From: an uncultured Sulfitobacter sp.
GTDB taxonomy: Bacteria > Pseudomonadota > Alphaproteobacteria > Rhodobacterales > Rhodobacteraceae
Reading direction: 5' to 3'
DNA: 64,000 nt
NCBI GenBank assembly: GCA_947492925.1
Contig: CANLOQ010000003.1
Location: 620,001-684,000 of the forward strand
The position numbers and the translations under genes are program-made. Shown piece by piece: positions 1 to 10,682 of this stretch. Numbering within the stretch: position 1 is the first letter of the stretch; every line of letters starts with the position of its first letter. Under the pieces are notes generated by a model. That model saw only the letters and a list, made by a program, of their open reading frames with translations, was not told the DNA's origin and did not search any database.

Positions 1-450
1 CCAGACGAGGGCGGGATTTTCTGCTGCGCACACGGTCGAGAGCGCATCAAGATCGGAAGCTTCGACTTCGTGCAGGGCAATCCCCCGCCGGGTGCAGAAT
101 GCACGAATCCACGCGGTTGTGCCCCAGTAGATTTGCCGTTGTACCACTACGCTGGCCCCGTCGGGCACCGTGCGGAAAAGCGCCGCAACCGCCGCCATGC
201 CGGAGGGAAAAAGCAACGTCTCCGCCGCCCCCTCAAGCGCTGTCAAAACCCGTTCAGCCACACGGGTGTTTTCATTGTGCGAACGCAGATAGACGTTGTC
301 TGCATTGAGCGGCGCATAGTCGGCATCACGCGCGAAGGTCGTGGCCATATGCACGGCGGGCACCACGCCGCCGGTGTCGGCATCCGTGGCCCCGGCAGCC
401 TGCGCTGCAATTGTAGCGGGGGAAAGATCGGGGCGGTCGGGCGTTGTCAT
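1..450 (-). CDS. Cys/Met-metabolism PLP-dependent enzyme, 3' part cut by window edge
   Basis: The minus strand is open from an ATG at 450 to the left edge of the window, giving the first 150 residues of a longer protein. It begins MTTPDRPDLSPATIAAQAAG and continues with a P-A-V-H-M-A-T-T-F block, a YLRSHNENTRVAERVLTALEG segment and LFPSGMAAVAALFRTV. These are the N-terminal landmarks of the cystathionine gamma-synthase / methionine gamma-lyase family: the substrate-loop arginine region, then the G-M-A-A turn that contacts the pyridoxal phosphate. The PLP lysine lies beyond the edge, so the exact reaction (synthase, lyase or sulfhydrylase) cannot be told. The gene is divergent from the hydrolase-OsmC gene and shares a 156-bp intergenic region with it. 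Confidence 0.85.
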   Translation of the reverse strand, partial: MTTPDRPDLSPATIAAQAAGATDADTGGVVPAVHMATTFARDADYAPLNADNVYLRSHNENTRVAERVLTALEGAAETLLFPSGMAAVAALFRTVPDGASVVVQRQIYWGTTAWIRAFCTRRGIALHEVEASDLDALSTVCAAENPALVW

Positions 451-606
451 GGCGGCATCGGTCCTTTGGTGTTCGCCACGTGGTTACACCCTGTGCTGCG
501 CTGTCACAACACGGGCACTGCCGTCACGCCCGCGTGAAGCCGCTGTCACAGACCTTGCATGACGCCGCCCCTTCCCCCACCCTTGTGGCAACACAAAGGA
601 AACCCA

Positions 607-1821
607 ATGCCCACAACCCGCATCACCTTTCCCGGCCATGACGGCAGCACATTGGCCGCCCGGCTGGATATGCCCGCAGGCCCGCATCTGGCGACAGCGC
701 TTTTTGCGCATTGCTTTACCTGCGGCAAGGATATTCCCGCTGCACGCCGTATCGCGGCGCGTCTGGCGGGCATGGGCATCGCCGTGCTGCGGTTTGATTT
801 TACCGGGCTTGGCCATTCCGAAGGTGAATTTGCGAATACGTCCTTCACCTCCAATGTCGATGACCTGATCGCGGCCTGCGCATACCTTGACGCTGAAGGA
901 CTGCCGCCTTCCCTACTGATCGGGCATTCGCTGGGCGGGGCCGCCGTGCTGAAGGCGGCAAGTCAGATGGACCAAATCAAGGCGGTTGCGACTTTGGGCG
1001 CGCCCTTTGATCCCGAACACGTGGTGCATAATTTCGCGGACGCCCTGCCAGAGATCATCTCGAAGGGCGTGGCGGAGGTGTCGCTGGGCGGGCGTCCCTT
1101 CAACATCGGCAAGAGCTTTATCGACGATGTGGCACAGGGCGAGCTAACCCCCGCGATCAGCGCGCTGAAGGCCGCTCTTCTCGTGCTTCACGCCCCGCAG
1201 GACGAGATTGTCAGCATCGACAACGCAAGTCAGATTTTTCTGGCCGCGAAACACCCCAAGAGCTTTGTCACCCTGGACAGCGCCGATCACCTTATCACCC
1301 GTGCGGCGGATGCCGAATACGCCGCCGATGTCATCGCCACATGGGCCAGCCGCTATCTTGACCTGCGCCCGCCTGCCCCGCCACCGGGCGCGCCCGAAGG
1401 CATCGTGCGTGTGTCCGAGGCTGATCCCAACGGCTTTTTGCAAGACGTCAACGACGGGCCCGCGCATCACACGCTGGCAGATGAACCACTGGCCTACGGC
1501 GGCACCAACAAGGGCATGTCGCCCTATGGGTTCCTGTCCGCCGGTCTGGGGGCCTGTACGTCGATGACGATCCGTATGTATGCACGCCGCAAGGGCTGGC
1601 CGCTGGATCACGTCAGTGTCGATGTCTGCCATGACAAGGTCCATGCGCAGGACGCAGAAACCGGCAGCGGCGACAAGGTAGATACATGGCGCAGGCGGAT
1701 CAAACTGACCGGTAATCTGGATACAGATCAACGCCAGCGCCTGCTGGAGATTGCAGATAAATGCCCCGTGCACCGCACATTGGAGCGGTCGTCAGAAGTG
1801 GTGACGGAACTTTTGGACTAG
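607..1821 (+). CDS. Bifunctional alpha/beta hydrolase / OsmC family protein
   Basis: This is a 404-residue fusion. Residues 1 to about 255 form an alpha/beta hydrolase with the nucleophile elbow G-H-S-L-G-G (Ser108), an oxyanion-hole region near H35 and a late D-H-L-I-T segment supplying Asp/His. Residues from about 275 form an OsmC peroxidase-like domain with both family cysteines, one in LGACTSMTI and one in CPVHRTLE. OsmC proteins reduce organic hydroperoxides, so the fusion plausibly couples ester hydrolysis with peroxide detoxification; that coupling is inference. The start at 607 is chosen because AAAGGA lies six bases upstream; an in-frame upstream ATG at 559 would add a proline-rich stretch without a ribosome site. 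This two-domain architecture is a known proteobacterial family. Confidence 0.92.
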   Translation: MPTTRITFPGHDGSTLAARLDMPAGPHLATALFAHCFTCGKDIPAARRIAARLAGMGIAVLRFDFTGLGHSEGEFANTSFTSNVDDLIAACAYLDAEGLPPSLLIGHSLGGAAVLKAASQMDQIKAVATLGAPFDPEHVVHNFADALPEIISKGVAEVSLGGRPFNIGKSFIDDVAQGELTPAISALKAALLVLHAPQDEIVSIDNASQIFLAAKHPKSFVTLDSADHLITRAADAEYAADVIATWASRYLDLRPPAPPPGAPEGIVRVSEADPNGFLQDVNDGPAHHTLADEPLAYGGTNKGMSPYGFLSAGLGACTSMTIRMYARRKGWPLDHVSVDVCHDKVHAQDAETGSGDKVDTWRRRIKLTGNLDTDQRQRLLEIADKCPVHRTLERSSEVVTELLD

Positions 1822-1889
1822 GGCCGCGCCGCCGCTTTTTTTGACCTTAAATTCTTGCGGCGGCCCGGCAAATTGACCGGACCAACCCC

Positions 1890-2237
1890 TTACTCTGCCT
1901 GCCCGCGCAGGGTGCCGTCGGTGACATCCCCCGCCGCCCCGATAAACCGAATCCTGTCGCCTTGGCGCGCGACGCCGTAACACGCCCACAAATCTGACGG
2001 CGGCCATAGGCTGCAATATTGATCCCCGCGTACCTCCCAGTAACCCCAGCTGTCGCGCCCCCGGTGGTAAAGCGTGCGACCAGAGACACGGAAATCCTGC
2101 CAGGCTGTGTCATAATCCACGATTTCGCCCGTCAGCGCGGCATGGATGCCCGACCCGTCCAACGGCGTCCATTCTTGCGCGGGCACGGCTGACACGGCCA
2201 TGCACATCACCCCGATCGTTCCTATCTGACGCAGCAA
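1890..2237 (-). CDS. Secreted hypothetical protein
   Basis: About 115 residues. A TTG start at 2237 is preferred because AGGAG lies six bases before it and the product then begins with a clean signal peptide (MLRQIGTIGVMCMAVSAVPA, cleavage before QEW). A GTG at 2264 in the same frame would place nine extra residues ahead. The mature part is rich in Trp and Tyr (DSWGYWEVRGDQYCSLWPP) and holds two cysteines that could form a disulfide. It reads like a small periplasmic or lipocalin-like domain as seen in many Rhodobacterales proteins of unknown function. It is divergent from purB and convergent with the hydrolase-OsmC gene. No function is assigned. Confidence 0.7.
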   Translation of the reverse strand: MLRQIGTIGVMCMAVSAVPAQEWTPLDGSGIHAALTGEIVDYDTAWQDFRVSGRTLYHRGRDSWGYWEVRGDQYCSLWPPSDLWACYGVARQGDRIRFIGAAGDVTDGTLRGQAE

Positions 2238-2321
2238 AACAGGCTCCTGACTTGTCCTTGACACCGCAGCAGTCTATGCCGCGCGGGAGCCTGAAGACAG
2301 TCACAATAAGGTGTGTGCCCC

Positions 2322-3626
2322 ATGATCCCCCGCTATTCCCGCCCTGAGATGGTCTCCATCTGGTCGCCCGAAACCAAGTTCCGCATCTGGTACGAGATCG
2401 AGGCGCATGCCTGTGAGGCAATGGCGAACCTAGGTGTGATCCCGCGCGAGAATGCGGATGCGGTCTGGAAGGCCAAAAACGTCGAGTTTGACGTGGCCCG
2501 CATCGACGAGATTGAGGCCGTCACGAAACATGACGTCATCGCTTTTCTGACCCATCTGGCCGAACACATCGGCAATGACGAAGCGCGATTTGTGCATCAG
2601 GGGATGACATCATCAGATGTGCTGGACACCTGCTTCAACGTGCAGCTGACCCGCGCGGCGGACATTCTGATCGCGGACGTAGAAGGTCTGCTGGCGGCCC
2701 TGAAGCGCCGCGCGCTGGAGCATAAAGACACCGTGCGCATCGGCCGGTCACACGGCATTCACGCCGAACCTACCACAATGGGCCTGACTTTCGCGCGTTT
2801 CTACGCCGAGATGGACCGCAACCTGCGCCGCCTCAAGACCGCGCGCACCGAAATAGCCACCGGTGCCATTTCTGGCGCTGTCGGCACATTTGCCAACATC
2901 GACCCGCAGATCGAAGAACACGTCTGCGCCGAGCTGGGTCTTTACCCCGAGCCCATCTCGACCCAGGTGATCCCGCGCGACCGTCACGCGGCATTCTTTG
3001 CCGCTTTGGGTGTTGTCGGAAGCTCCATCGAAAACATCGCGACCGAAATCCGCCACATGCAACGGACCGAAGTCCTTGAGGCCGAAGAGTTCTTCTCTGC
3101 CGGGCAAAAGGGCTCCTCCGCGATGCCGCACAAGCGTAACCCGGTATTGACGGAAAACCTGACGGGCCTCGCGCGCCTTGTCCGCATGGCCGTGGTGCCC
3201 GCGATGGAAAACGTGGCGCTCTGGCACGAGCGGGACATTTCCCATTCCAGTGTTGAGCGGAACATCGGGCCGGATACGACCATCACACTTGATTTTGCCC
3301 TGTCGCGTCTGACCGGTGTGATCGACAAGCTGGTGATCTACCCCGACAACATGCTGGCCAATATGAATAAATTCCGTGGCCTTGTGATGTCGCAGCGGGT
3401 GCTGCTGGCGCTGACGCAAGCGGGTGTGAGCCGCGAGGACGCCTATAAGCTGGTGCAGCGCAACGCGATGAAGGTCTGGGAAGAAGGCAAGGATTTCAAA
3501 ACCGAGCTTCTGGCCGATGATGACGTCACCGCCGCCCTTAGCCCGGAAGAGATCGAGGAAAAATTCGATCTGGGCTATCACACCAAGCACGTGGATACGA
3601 TTTTTGCCCGCGTTTTTGGCGAATGA
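2322..3626 (+). CDS. purB: Adenylosuccinate lyase
   Basis: A 434-residue enzyme of the fumarase/aspartase superfamily. It cleaves SAICAR to AICAR and adenylosuccinate to AMP, each releasing fumarate, in cytosolic purine synthesis. The superfamily signature SSAMPHKRNP is at residues 265-274 and carries the flexible-loop serine. The GRSHGIHAEP segment (140-149) carries the general-acid histidine region, and TSSDVLDT (97-104) is another conserved block. Length matches the short bacterial/archaeal PurB class. The start at 2322 is preferred over an ATG nine bases upstream because MIPRYSRPEM is the usual beginning in this class. It appears to be monocistronic, with a hairpin at 3636-3665 just after the stop. 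Confidence 0.97.
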   Translation: MIPRYSRPEMVSIWSPETKFRIWYEIEAHACEAMANLGVIPRENADAVWKAKNVEFDVARIDEIEAVTKHDVIAFLTHLAEHIGNDEARFVHQGMTSSDVLDTCFNVQLTRAADILIADVEGLLAALKRRALEHKDTVRIGRSHGIHAEPTTMGLTFARFYAEMDRNLRRLKTARTEIATGAISGAVGTFANIDPQIEEHVCAELGLYPEPISTQVIPRDRHAAFFAALGVVGSSIENIATEIRHMQRTEVLEAEEFFSAGQKGSSAMPHKRNPVLTENLTGLARLVRMAVVPAMENVALWHERDISHSSVERNIGPDTTITLDFALSRLTGVIDKLVIYPDNMLANMNKFRGLVMSQRVLLALTQAGVSREDAYKLVQRNAMKVWEEGKDFKTELLADDDVTAALSPEEIEEKFDLGYHTKHVDTIFARVFGE

Positions 3627-3635
3627 AATCTGAAA

Positions 3636-3665
3636 CAGGGGCAGTCACGCAATAAATTGCCCCTG
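3636..3665 (+). terminator. Hairpin after purB
   Basis: The arms CAGGGGCA (3636-3643) and TGCCCCTG (3658-3665) are perfectly complementary with a 14-nt loop. No T-run follows, so it is either a weak terminator or an mRNA 3'-end stabiliser for purB. Confidence 0.45.
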
Positions 3666-3736
3666 CGTCAGCTTGTACATTTGAAATGTTGCGCAAACGG
3701 TGTAGCTTTAGGTCATCAACCAAAAGGAGACGGACC

Positions 3737-3898
3737 ATGAAGATCAAGACCCTTGCGATTGCAGTTGCCCTTACCGCCCTGCCCACGCTGAGCCTTGCGG
3801 CAGGATGCAACTATGGCAAAGAGAAACAGGCGATGTCCTGCGCGGCAGGCACGGCCTATGACAGCACCACGCACAGCTGTCTGCCCGTCAGCACCTGA
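3737..3898 (+). CDS. Small secreted protein with C-x-x-G-x-x-YD motif
   Basis: A 53-residue precursor beginning MKIKTLAIAVALTALPTLSL with a probable signal-peptidase site after A-L-A/A-A-G. The start at 3737 is set by AAAAGGAG eight bases upstream. The mature peptide of about 30 residues has three cysteines in C-N-Y-G ... SCAAGTAYDSTTHSCLPVS. The block C-x-x-G-x-x-Y-D-x-x-T-x-S-C recurs in the next gene (C-E-T-G-Q-V-Y-D-K-K-T-K-S-C), so both are likely versions of one small disulfide-containing fold. A strong terminator follows at 3920, making this a single-gene transcript. Function is unknown. Confidence 0.75.
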   Translation: MKIKTLAIAVALTALPTLSLAAGCNYGKEKQAMSCAAGTAYDSTTHSCLPVST

Positions 3899-3919
3899 CC
3901 CAAGATCAGACCTTTTCAG

Positions 3920-3960
3920 ACGCAGCGCGTTCCCGGATGGATCGCGCTGCGTTTTTTTTT
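3920..3960 (+). terminator. Rho-independent terminator
   Basis: A perfect 10-bp stem (ACGCAGCGCG at 3920-3929 with CGCGCTGCGT at 3943-3952) is followed by a run of nine or more T. It closes the small secreted-protein gene and separates it from the next one. Confidence 0.92.
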
Positions 3961-4074
3961 GGTTTTTCCTCACGACGATTGAACCTTTTCGTGAGCCCGC
4001 GCAACTAACCTGTATCTGGCACCGTTTCAGGTTATACTGTTATCAATCCAACGCCTCTTTCAAAGGACTTCGAC

Positions 4075-4602
4075 ATGAAAAACACTCTTCTCGCTTCCGC
4101 CCTTACCCTGCCCCTGATCGCCACCGGCGCGCTAGCTGCAGGCGGCGGTGACGAATCCGCCCCGAAAAAACCGAAATGCGAAACCGGTCAGGTTTATGAC
4201 AAGAAAACCAAATCCTGCGTCAGCGCGCAGGAAAGCAATCTGGACGTGGATGGCCTTTACGAAAACCTGCGCGAACTCGCCTATGCAGGCCGTTATGCGG
4301 ATGCCGAACTGGTGCTGGCGCAAATGCCGCAGGCCGATGACCGGACACTGACGTATCGCGGATTCACCCAGCGCAAGCAGGGCAACATAGATGCGGCGAT
4401 GACTTTTTATGCGCAGGCGCTGCGGGTGAATCCGGGCAATGTGCTGGCACGCTCTTACATGGGTCAGGGCTTGGTTGAGCAGGGCAAGATGATCGAAGCA
4501 ATTGCACAATTGCGCGCCATCCGTGCGCACGGCGGCACCGGCACCTGGGCCGAAGCATCGCTGCGCACGGCCATCGCGACGGGCAAGACATTCGACTATT
4601 GA
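4075..4602 (+). CDS. Secreted TPR protein with C-x-x-G-x-x-YD motif
   Basis: A 175-residue precursor with signal peptide MKNTLLASALTLPLIATGAL (cleavage near A-A-G-G). Residues 34-48 carry the motif C-E-T-G-Q-V-Y-D-K-K-T-K-S-C shared with the preceding small protein. Residues from about 60 contain three helix pairs of the tetratricopeptide type: YENLRELAYAGRYADAELVL, then TYRGFTQRKQGNIDAAMTFY with ALRVNPGNVLARSYMGQGLV, then a final pair. TPR arrays usually mediate protein-protein contacts, here probably in the periplasm. A ribosome site CAAAGGAC lies upstream of the ATG at 4075. The target is unknown. Confidence 0.82.
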   Translation: MKNTLLASALTLPLIATGALAAGGGDESAPKKPKCETGQVYDKKTKSCVSAQESNLDVDGLYENLRELAYAGRYADAELVLAQMPQADDRTLTYRGFTQRKQGNIDAAMTFYAQALRVNPGNVLARSYMGQGLVEQGKMIEAIAQLRAIRAHGGTGTWAEASLRTAIATGKTFDY

Positions 4603-4661
4603 TTTAAGCCTTTCTTCATCTTTGCGCGCGATAACGCCCCCATTGCGGGGGATGCGCCAGA

Positions 4662-5729
4662 ATGAATGATATTGTGCCGATGAACAGCTTTGCGCCGCTG
4701 CCCGGACCAACGGGCGGCGGCGCTTCAGTTTCGCTCAGCCGAAGGGCCAAGGCCGCTATCGTTGTGCGTTTGCTTCTGAACGAAGGAGCGGACATCCCGC
4801 TTGAGGATCTGCCCGATGAACTGCAGGTCAGCCTGACGCACCAGATGGGACGTATGCGCACTGTGGACCGTGACACGCTGGGCGCAGTGGCCAGCGAATT
4901 CGCGGAAGAGCTTGAGCGCATTGGCCTGTCCTTTCCCCCCGGCATTGCGGGGGCGCTGGATGCGCTGGATGGCAAGATCAGCCATCAGACCGCCGCGCGG
5001 CTGCGCAAGGAAGCGGGTGTGCGCCAGTTTGGCGATCCTTGGGCGCGGTTGCGGGAATTGGGGCCGGACCACCTGCTGCCCGTGCTGGAAAACGAAAGCA
5101 TCGAGGTCGCGGCAGTCATGTTATCGAAACTGCCGGTATCAATGGCCGCAGAGCTGCTGGGCCGCATCCCCGGCCCGCAGGCGCGCAGGATCACCTATGC
5201 CGTGTCCCTGACCAGCGCCGTCACCCCCGATGCGGTCGACCGGATTGGCCTGTCACTGGCCACCCAGCTGGACGCCCAGCCACAACGCGCCTTTGACACC
5301 GACCCGGTTGAGCGGGTCGGCGCGATCCTGAACAGTTCGACCACACTGACGCGTGATGATGTGCTGACCGGTCTGGATGAAACCGATCAGGGTTTTGCCA
5401 ATGCGGTGCGCAAGGCGATCTTTACCTTCGGCAACATTCCGGCCCGCATCGCCCCCCGCGATATTCCGCGCATTCTGCGTGAGGTGGATCAGGCCAGACT
5501 TGTCGTCGCGCTTGCCGGTGCGGAGGCTGCGGGTTTTGTCGAAACCCGCGACTTTATCCTTGAAAACATGTCCGGTCGCATGGCCGATCAACTGCGCGAA
5601 GACATAGAGAACGCGGGCAAAGTCAAACCAGCCGAGGTCGAGGACGCGATGGCAGAGGTGATTGATGCCATCCGCCAGATGGAACAGGCCGGTGATCTGT
5701 TGCTGATCGTAGAGGACGACGACGCGTAA
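4662..5729 (+). CDS. fliG: FliG-family flagellar motor switch-like protein (orphan)
   Basis: 355 residues. The C-terminal half matches FliG closely: VERVGAILNSSTTLTRDDVL (217-236), then an AVRKAIFTFGNI block, DIPRILREVDQARLVVALAG (267-286), and FILENMSGRMADQLREDIEN (298-317), each aligning with landmark FliG-C segments. FliG-C carries the torque helix that faces the stator, and FliG-M binds FliM. The FliG-M signature EHPQ is replaced by E-N-E-S (143-146). The N-terminal about 120 residues are divergent. No other flagellar or chemotaxis gene lies in the window, so it is either a dispersed fliG, as some Rhodobacterales have, or a paralogue with another role. Start at 4662 (ATG); a second ATG six codons later is possible. 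Confidence 0.78.
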   Translation: MNDIVPMNSFAPLPGPTGGGASVSLSRRAKAAIVVRLLLNEGADIPLEDLPDELQVSLTHQMGRMRTVDRDTLGAVASEFAEELERIGLSFPPGIAGALDALDGKISHQTAARLRKEAGVRQFGDPWARLRELGPDHLLPVLENESIEVAAVMLSKLPVSMAAELLGRIPGPQARRITYAVSLTSAVTPDAVDRIGLSLATQLDAQPQRAFDTDPVERVGAILNSSTTLTRDDVLTGLDETDQGFANAVRKAIFTFGNIPARIAPRDIPRILREVDQARLVVALAGAEAAGFVETRDFILENMSGRMADQLREDIENAGKVKPAEVEDAMAEVIDAIRQMEQAGDLLLIVEDDDA

Positions 5730-5918
5730 GCCCGGGCCGGCTGGCCTGTCCTTTCCCATGTTGTCATTGCCCCGACGCGGGCGATCATATCCGCGGATCA
5801 AGCGGCCTTTGCCGTTCGTCCCAATCCGACAAAGCCAGCCCCTTTCAGTCTGCCCCGTCTTGTTGCCCCCTGCCCTGCGGGCTATGTCAGGGGCAGACGA
5901 CGCAACCAGCCGGGCACC

Positions 5919-6827
5919 ATGACAGACAAGACAACCTTGGAGGATCCCCACGCCCAGCCTGCGCGCAAGCTGGGTGATTTTCTGTCAAACGCCTTGATTG
6001 TCGGCCTGATCAAGCTGGCGCTGGCGTTGCCCTATGCCACGCGCATCCGCTTTGTCGGATGGATGGTGGCGCGGGTGATTGGCCCCGTGGCGGGCTATCG
6101 CAAACGGGCGCTGGACAATCTGGCAATGATCTGGCCCGACCTGCCGGCAGACCGGCATGCGGAAATCGCACGTGGGTGTCTGGACAATGTCGGGCGCAGT
6201 TTCATCGAGAATTATTCAGCCCGCGATTTCCCCAAGCGTATGGCACATATCCAGCCGCAAGGCCCCGGCGTTGCTGCACTTCAAGCGGCCAAGGACAAGG
6301 GCCAGCCGGTCATTCTGGTCTCGGGTCACTTTGGCAATTACGAGGCCACGCGCGCGGCACTGGTCGCGCAGGGGTACGACATCGGCGGGCTCTACCGCGA
6401 TATGAAGAACCCCTATTTCAACGCCCATTACGTCAAGACGATGGAGGCCTTCGGCGGCCCGGTCTTTGCGCAAGGCAGACGCGGCACCGCAGGGTTCGTG
6501 CGCCATCTCAAAGGCGGCGGACAACTGGTGCTGCTGTTTGATCAGCACGTCTATTTCGCGCCCGAGCTTGATTTTTTGGGTGCACCCGCGCGCACGGCCC
6601 TGTCCGCCGCAGAACTGGCACTGCGGTATGATGCTTTGTTGATCCCATTCTACGGCATTCGTCAGCCTGACGGGTTGAGTTTTGAGGCTGTTCTGGAAGC
6701 GCCGGTACAGCATTCGGATGCCACCACCATGACCCAGGCGCTGAATGACAGCTTGGCCGCGCGCGTGGAACAGGCGCCGGAACAATGGTTTTGGGTACAC
6801 CGCCGGTGGCGGCTGGACGGGGATTGA
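5919..6827 (+). CDS. Lysophospholipid acyltransferase family protein (LpxL/HtrB-like)
   Basis: 302 residues of the lipid A late acyltransferase family, which transfers a secondary fatty acyl chain to Kdo-lipid A or a related lipid at the inner membrane. A hydrophobic N-terminal segment (SNALIVGLIKLALALPYATR) anchors it. The catalytic HX4D/E motif appears as S-G-H-F-G-N-Y-E. The conserved late block is F-D-Q-H-V, and the C-terminal E-Q-W-F-W-V-H-R-R-W motif is typical of LpxL/LpxM/HtrB. The acyl specificity cannot be read. It stands alone between fliG and a convergent DUF1223 gene; the 190 bases upstream hold no other gene. Confidence 0.9.
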   Translation: MTDKTTLEDPHAQPARKLGDFLSNALIVGLIKLALALPYATRIRFVGWMVARVIGPVAGYRKRALDNLAMIWPDLPADRHAEIARGCLDNVGRSFIENYSARDFPKRMAHIQPQGPGVAALQAAKDKGQPVILVSGHFGNYEATRAALVAQGYDIGGLYRDMKNPYFNAHYVKTMEAFGGPVFAQGRRGTAGFVRHLKGGGQLVLLFDQHVYFAPELDFLGAPARTALSAAELALRYDALLIPFYGIRQPDGLSFEAVLEAPVQHSDATTMTQALNDSLAARVEQAPEQWFWVHRRWRLDGD

Positions 6828-6863
6828 CCCCGCAACGCAGATGCCACAGCGCCGGAGCTTTCG

Positions 6864-7562
6864 CTACCGCAGCCGCGCGGCAGCAACAATCGGACCAGCC
6901 TTGGCGTGCTGAAGGATCACCACAACCGGTTTTTCACCTGTCAGCGCGGTCTCCATCCGAAGTGGTGCAGACGTGTCCCAACTGCCCAGCACGGTCCATC
7001 CCTCGACGACATTGGCATAATCCAGTGTGCGGCCCCGGTTCTCACCACGTTTGATCTGGGTGGTTTGTTTGGGCACATAGCGCAGCATATGAACGGTCAG
7101 CGGCCCATCGATCTGCGCAAGCGGGCGCGCATCAATCGCCAATGTGTCGCCACTGCGGTCAAGGCGTAACGCGACTTTCGGCGTCTCAGCGGCATGTGCG
7201 ACGATGGCCTCAGAGAGTTTCATGGGCTTGGCACCAACGATATCGGTCACCCCGTTCACCACCATTTCGGGTGTGAAGATCGTGCTGCGATTGCCCGCCG
7301 CCGCATAGGCGCGCTGGCGCTCGGCATGTGCCGGATCCGCAAAAGGATCTTTCCACCCGATATAATCCCAGTAGTCCACATGCAGTGCCAGCGCGATCAC
7401 ATCGTCCCGGTCCGCAAGTTCATGCAGCATTGCATCTGCCGGAGGGCAGCTTGAACACCCCTGCGACGTATACAATTCAACCACAACCGGATTGTCCTGC
7501 GCCACAAGCGGTGTGCAAAGGGCCATAAATGCCGCAAAGGCAGTGGGCAGGATGTGTTTCAT
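6864..7562 (-). CDS. DUF1223 secreted thioredoxin-fold protein
   Basis: 232 residues with signal peptide MKHILPTAFAAFMALCTPLV (cleavage near A-Q/D). The mature protein opens with VVVELYTSQGCSSCPPADAM, the DUF1223 hallmark: a thioredoxin-like strand followed by C-S-S-C, then LALHVDYWDYIGWKDPFADP and FTPEMVVNGV with the cis-proline equivalent. The family is periplasmic and its substrate is not established; a disulfide oxidoreductase role is suggested by the fold only. It is convergent with the acyltransferase gene and divergent from acnA, sharing a 231-bp region with it. Confidence 0.9.
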   Translation of the reverse strand: MKHILPTAFAAFMALCTPLVAQDNPVVVELYTSQGCSSCPPADAMLHELADRDDVIALALHVDYWDYIGWKDPFADPAHAERQRAYAAAGNRSTIFTPEMVVNGVTDIVGAKPMKLSEAIVAHAAETPKVALRLDRSGDTLAIDARPLAQIDGPLTVHMLRYVPKQTTQIKRGENRGRTLDYANVVEGWTVLGSWDTSAPLRMETALTGEKPVVVILQHAKAGPIVAAARLR

Positions 7563-7670
7563 GTGATTCTGGCCTTCCGTTCAGCGTTGAAACCGGTTTA
7601 CGCCTCTGGCCGATGAAAAACCAATCAAGGTTTCTTGAAACAGATCACGAGACGGAGAACAAAACAGCGC

Positions 7671-7697
7671 ATTTTGGTATACCATTGTGTACAAAAT
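7671..7697. promoter_or_regulatory. Palindromic operator-like site upstream of acnA
   Basis: TGGTATACCA (7675-7684) is a perfect 10-bp palindrome, and eight bases on lies the near-palindrome TTGTGTACAA. Both sit between ATTTTG (7671-7676) and CAAAAT (7692-7697). The site is about 100 bases before the acnA start. Symmetric GGTATACC-type sequences are common targets of GntR/FCD regulators; assigning such a regulator here is inference. Confidence 0.5.
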
Positions 7698-7793
7698 AGC
7701 AAAAACCCCACATTTTAAGGTTGATCCGAACCCCGCTGGATGTCATCTAAGCGTCAATTCCACCAGCCAACAGACCTTGAAAGGGAGCGACCC

Positions 7794-10583
<2,790 letters not shown>

Positions 10584-10604
10584 CCCGCCCAACACAGGCA
10601 AAAC

Positions 10605-10640
10605 AAAGGCCCCCGGCGCACATTGCGCCGGGGGCCTTTT
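10605..10640 (+). terminator. Strong terminator after acnA
   Basis: A perfect stem of 15-16 bp (AAGGCCCCCGGCGCA / TGCGCCGGGGGCCTT) with a CAT loop, ending in TTTT. It lies 22 bases after the acnA stop and isolates the SDR gene that follows. Confidence 0.93.
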
Positions 10641-10682
10641 GCGTTAGGCTGCGGGCTATTCCCAAGCGCAAAGGATCCGCAT

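Noticed and set aside
4662-5729. DUF2336 assignment for the orphan FliG-like gene
   Set aside because: The general helical look suggested it, but the ILREVD and LREDIENAG blocks align with FliG-C instead.
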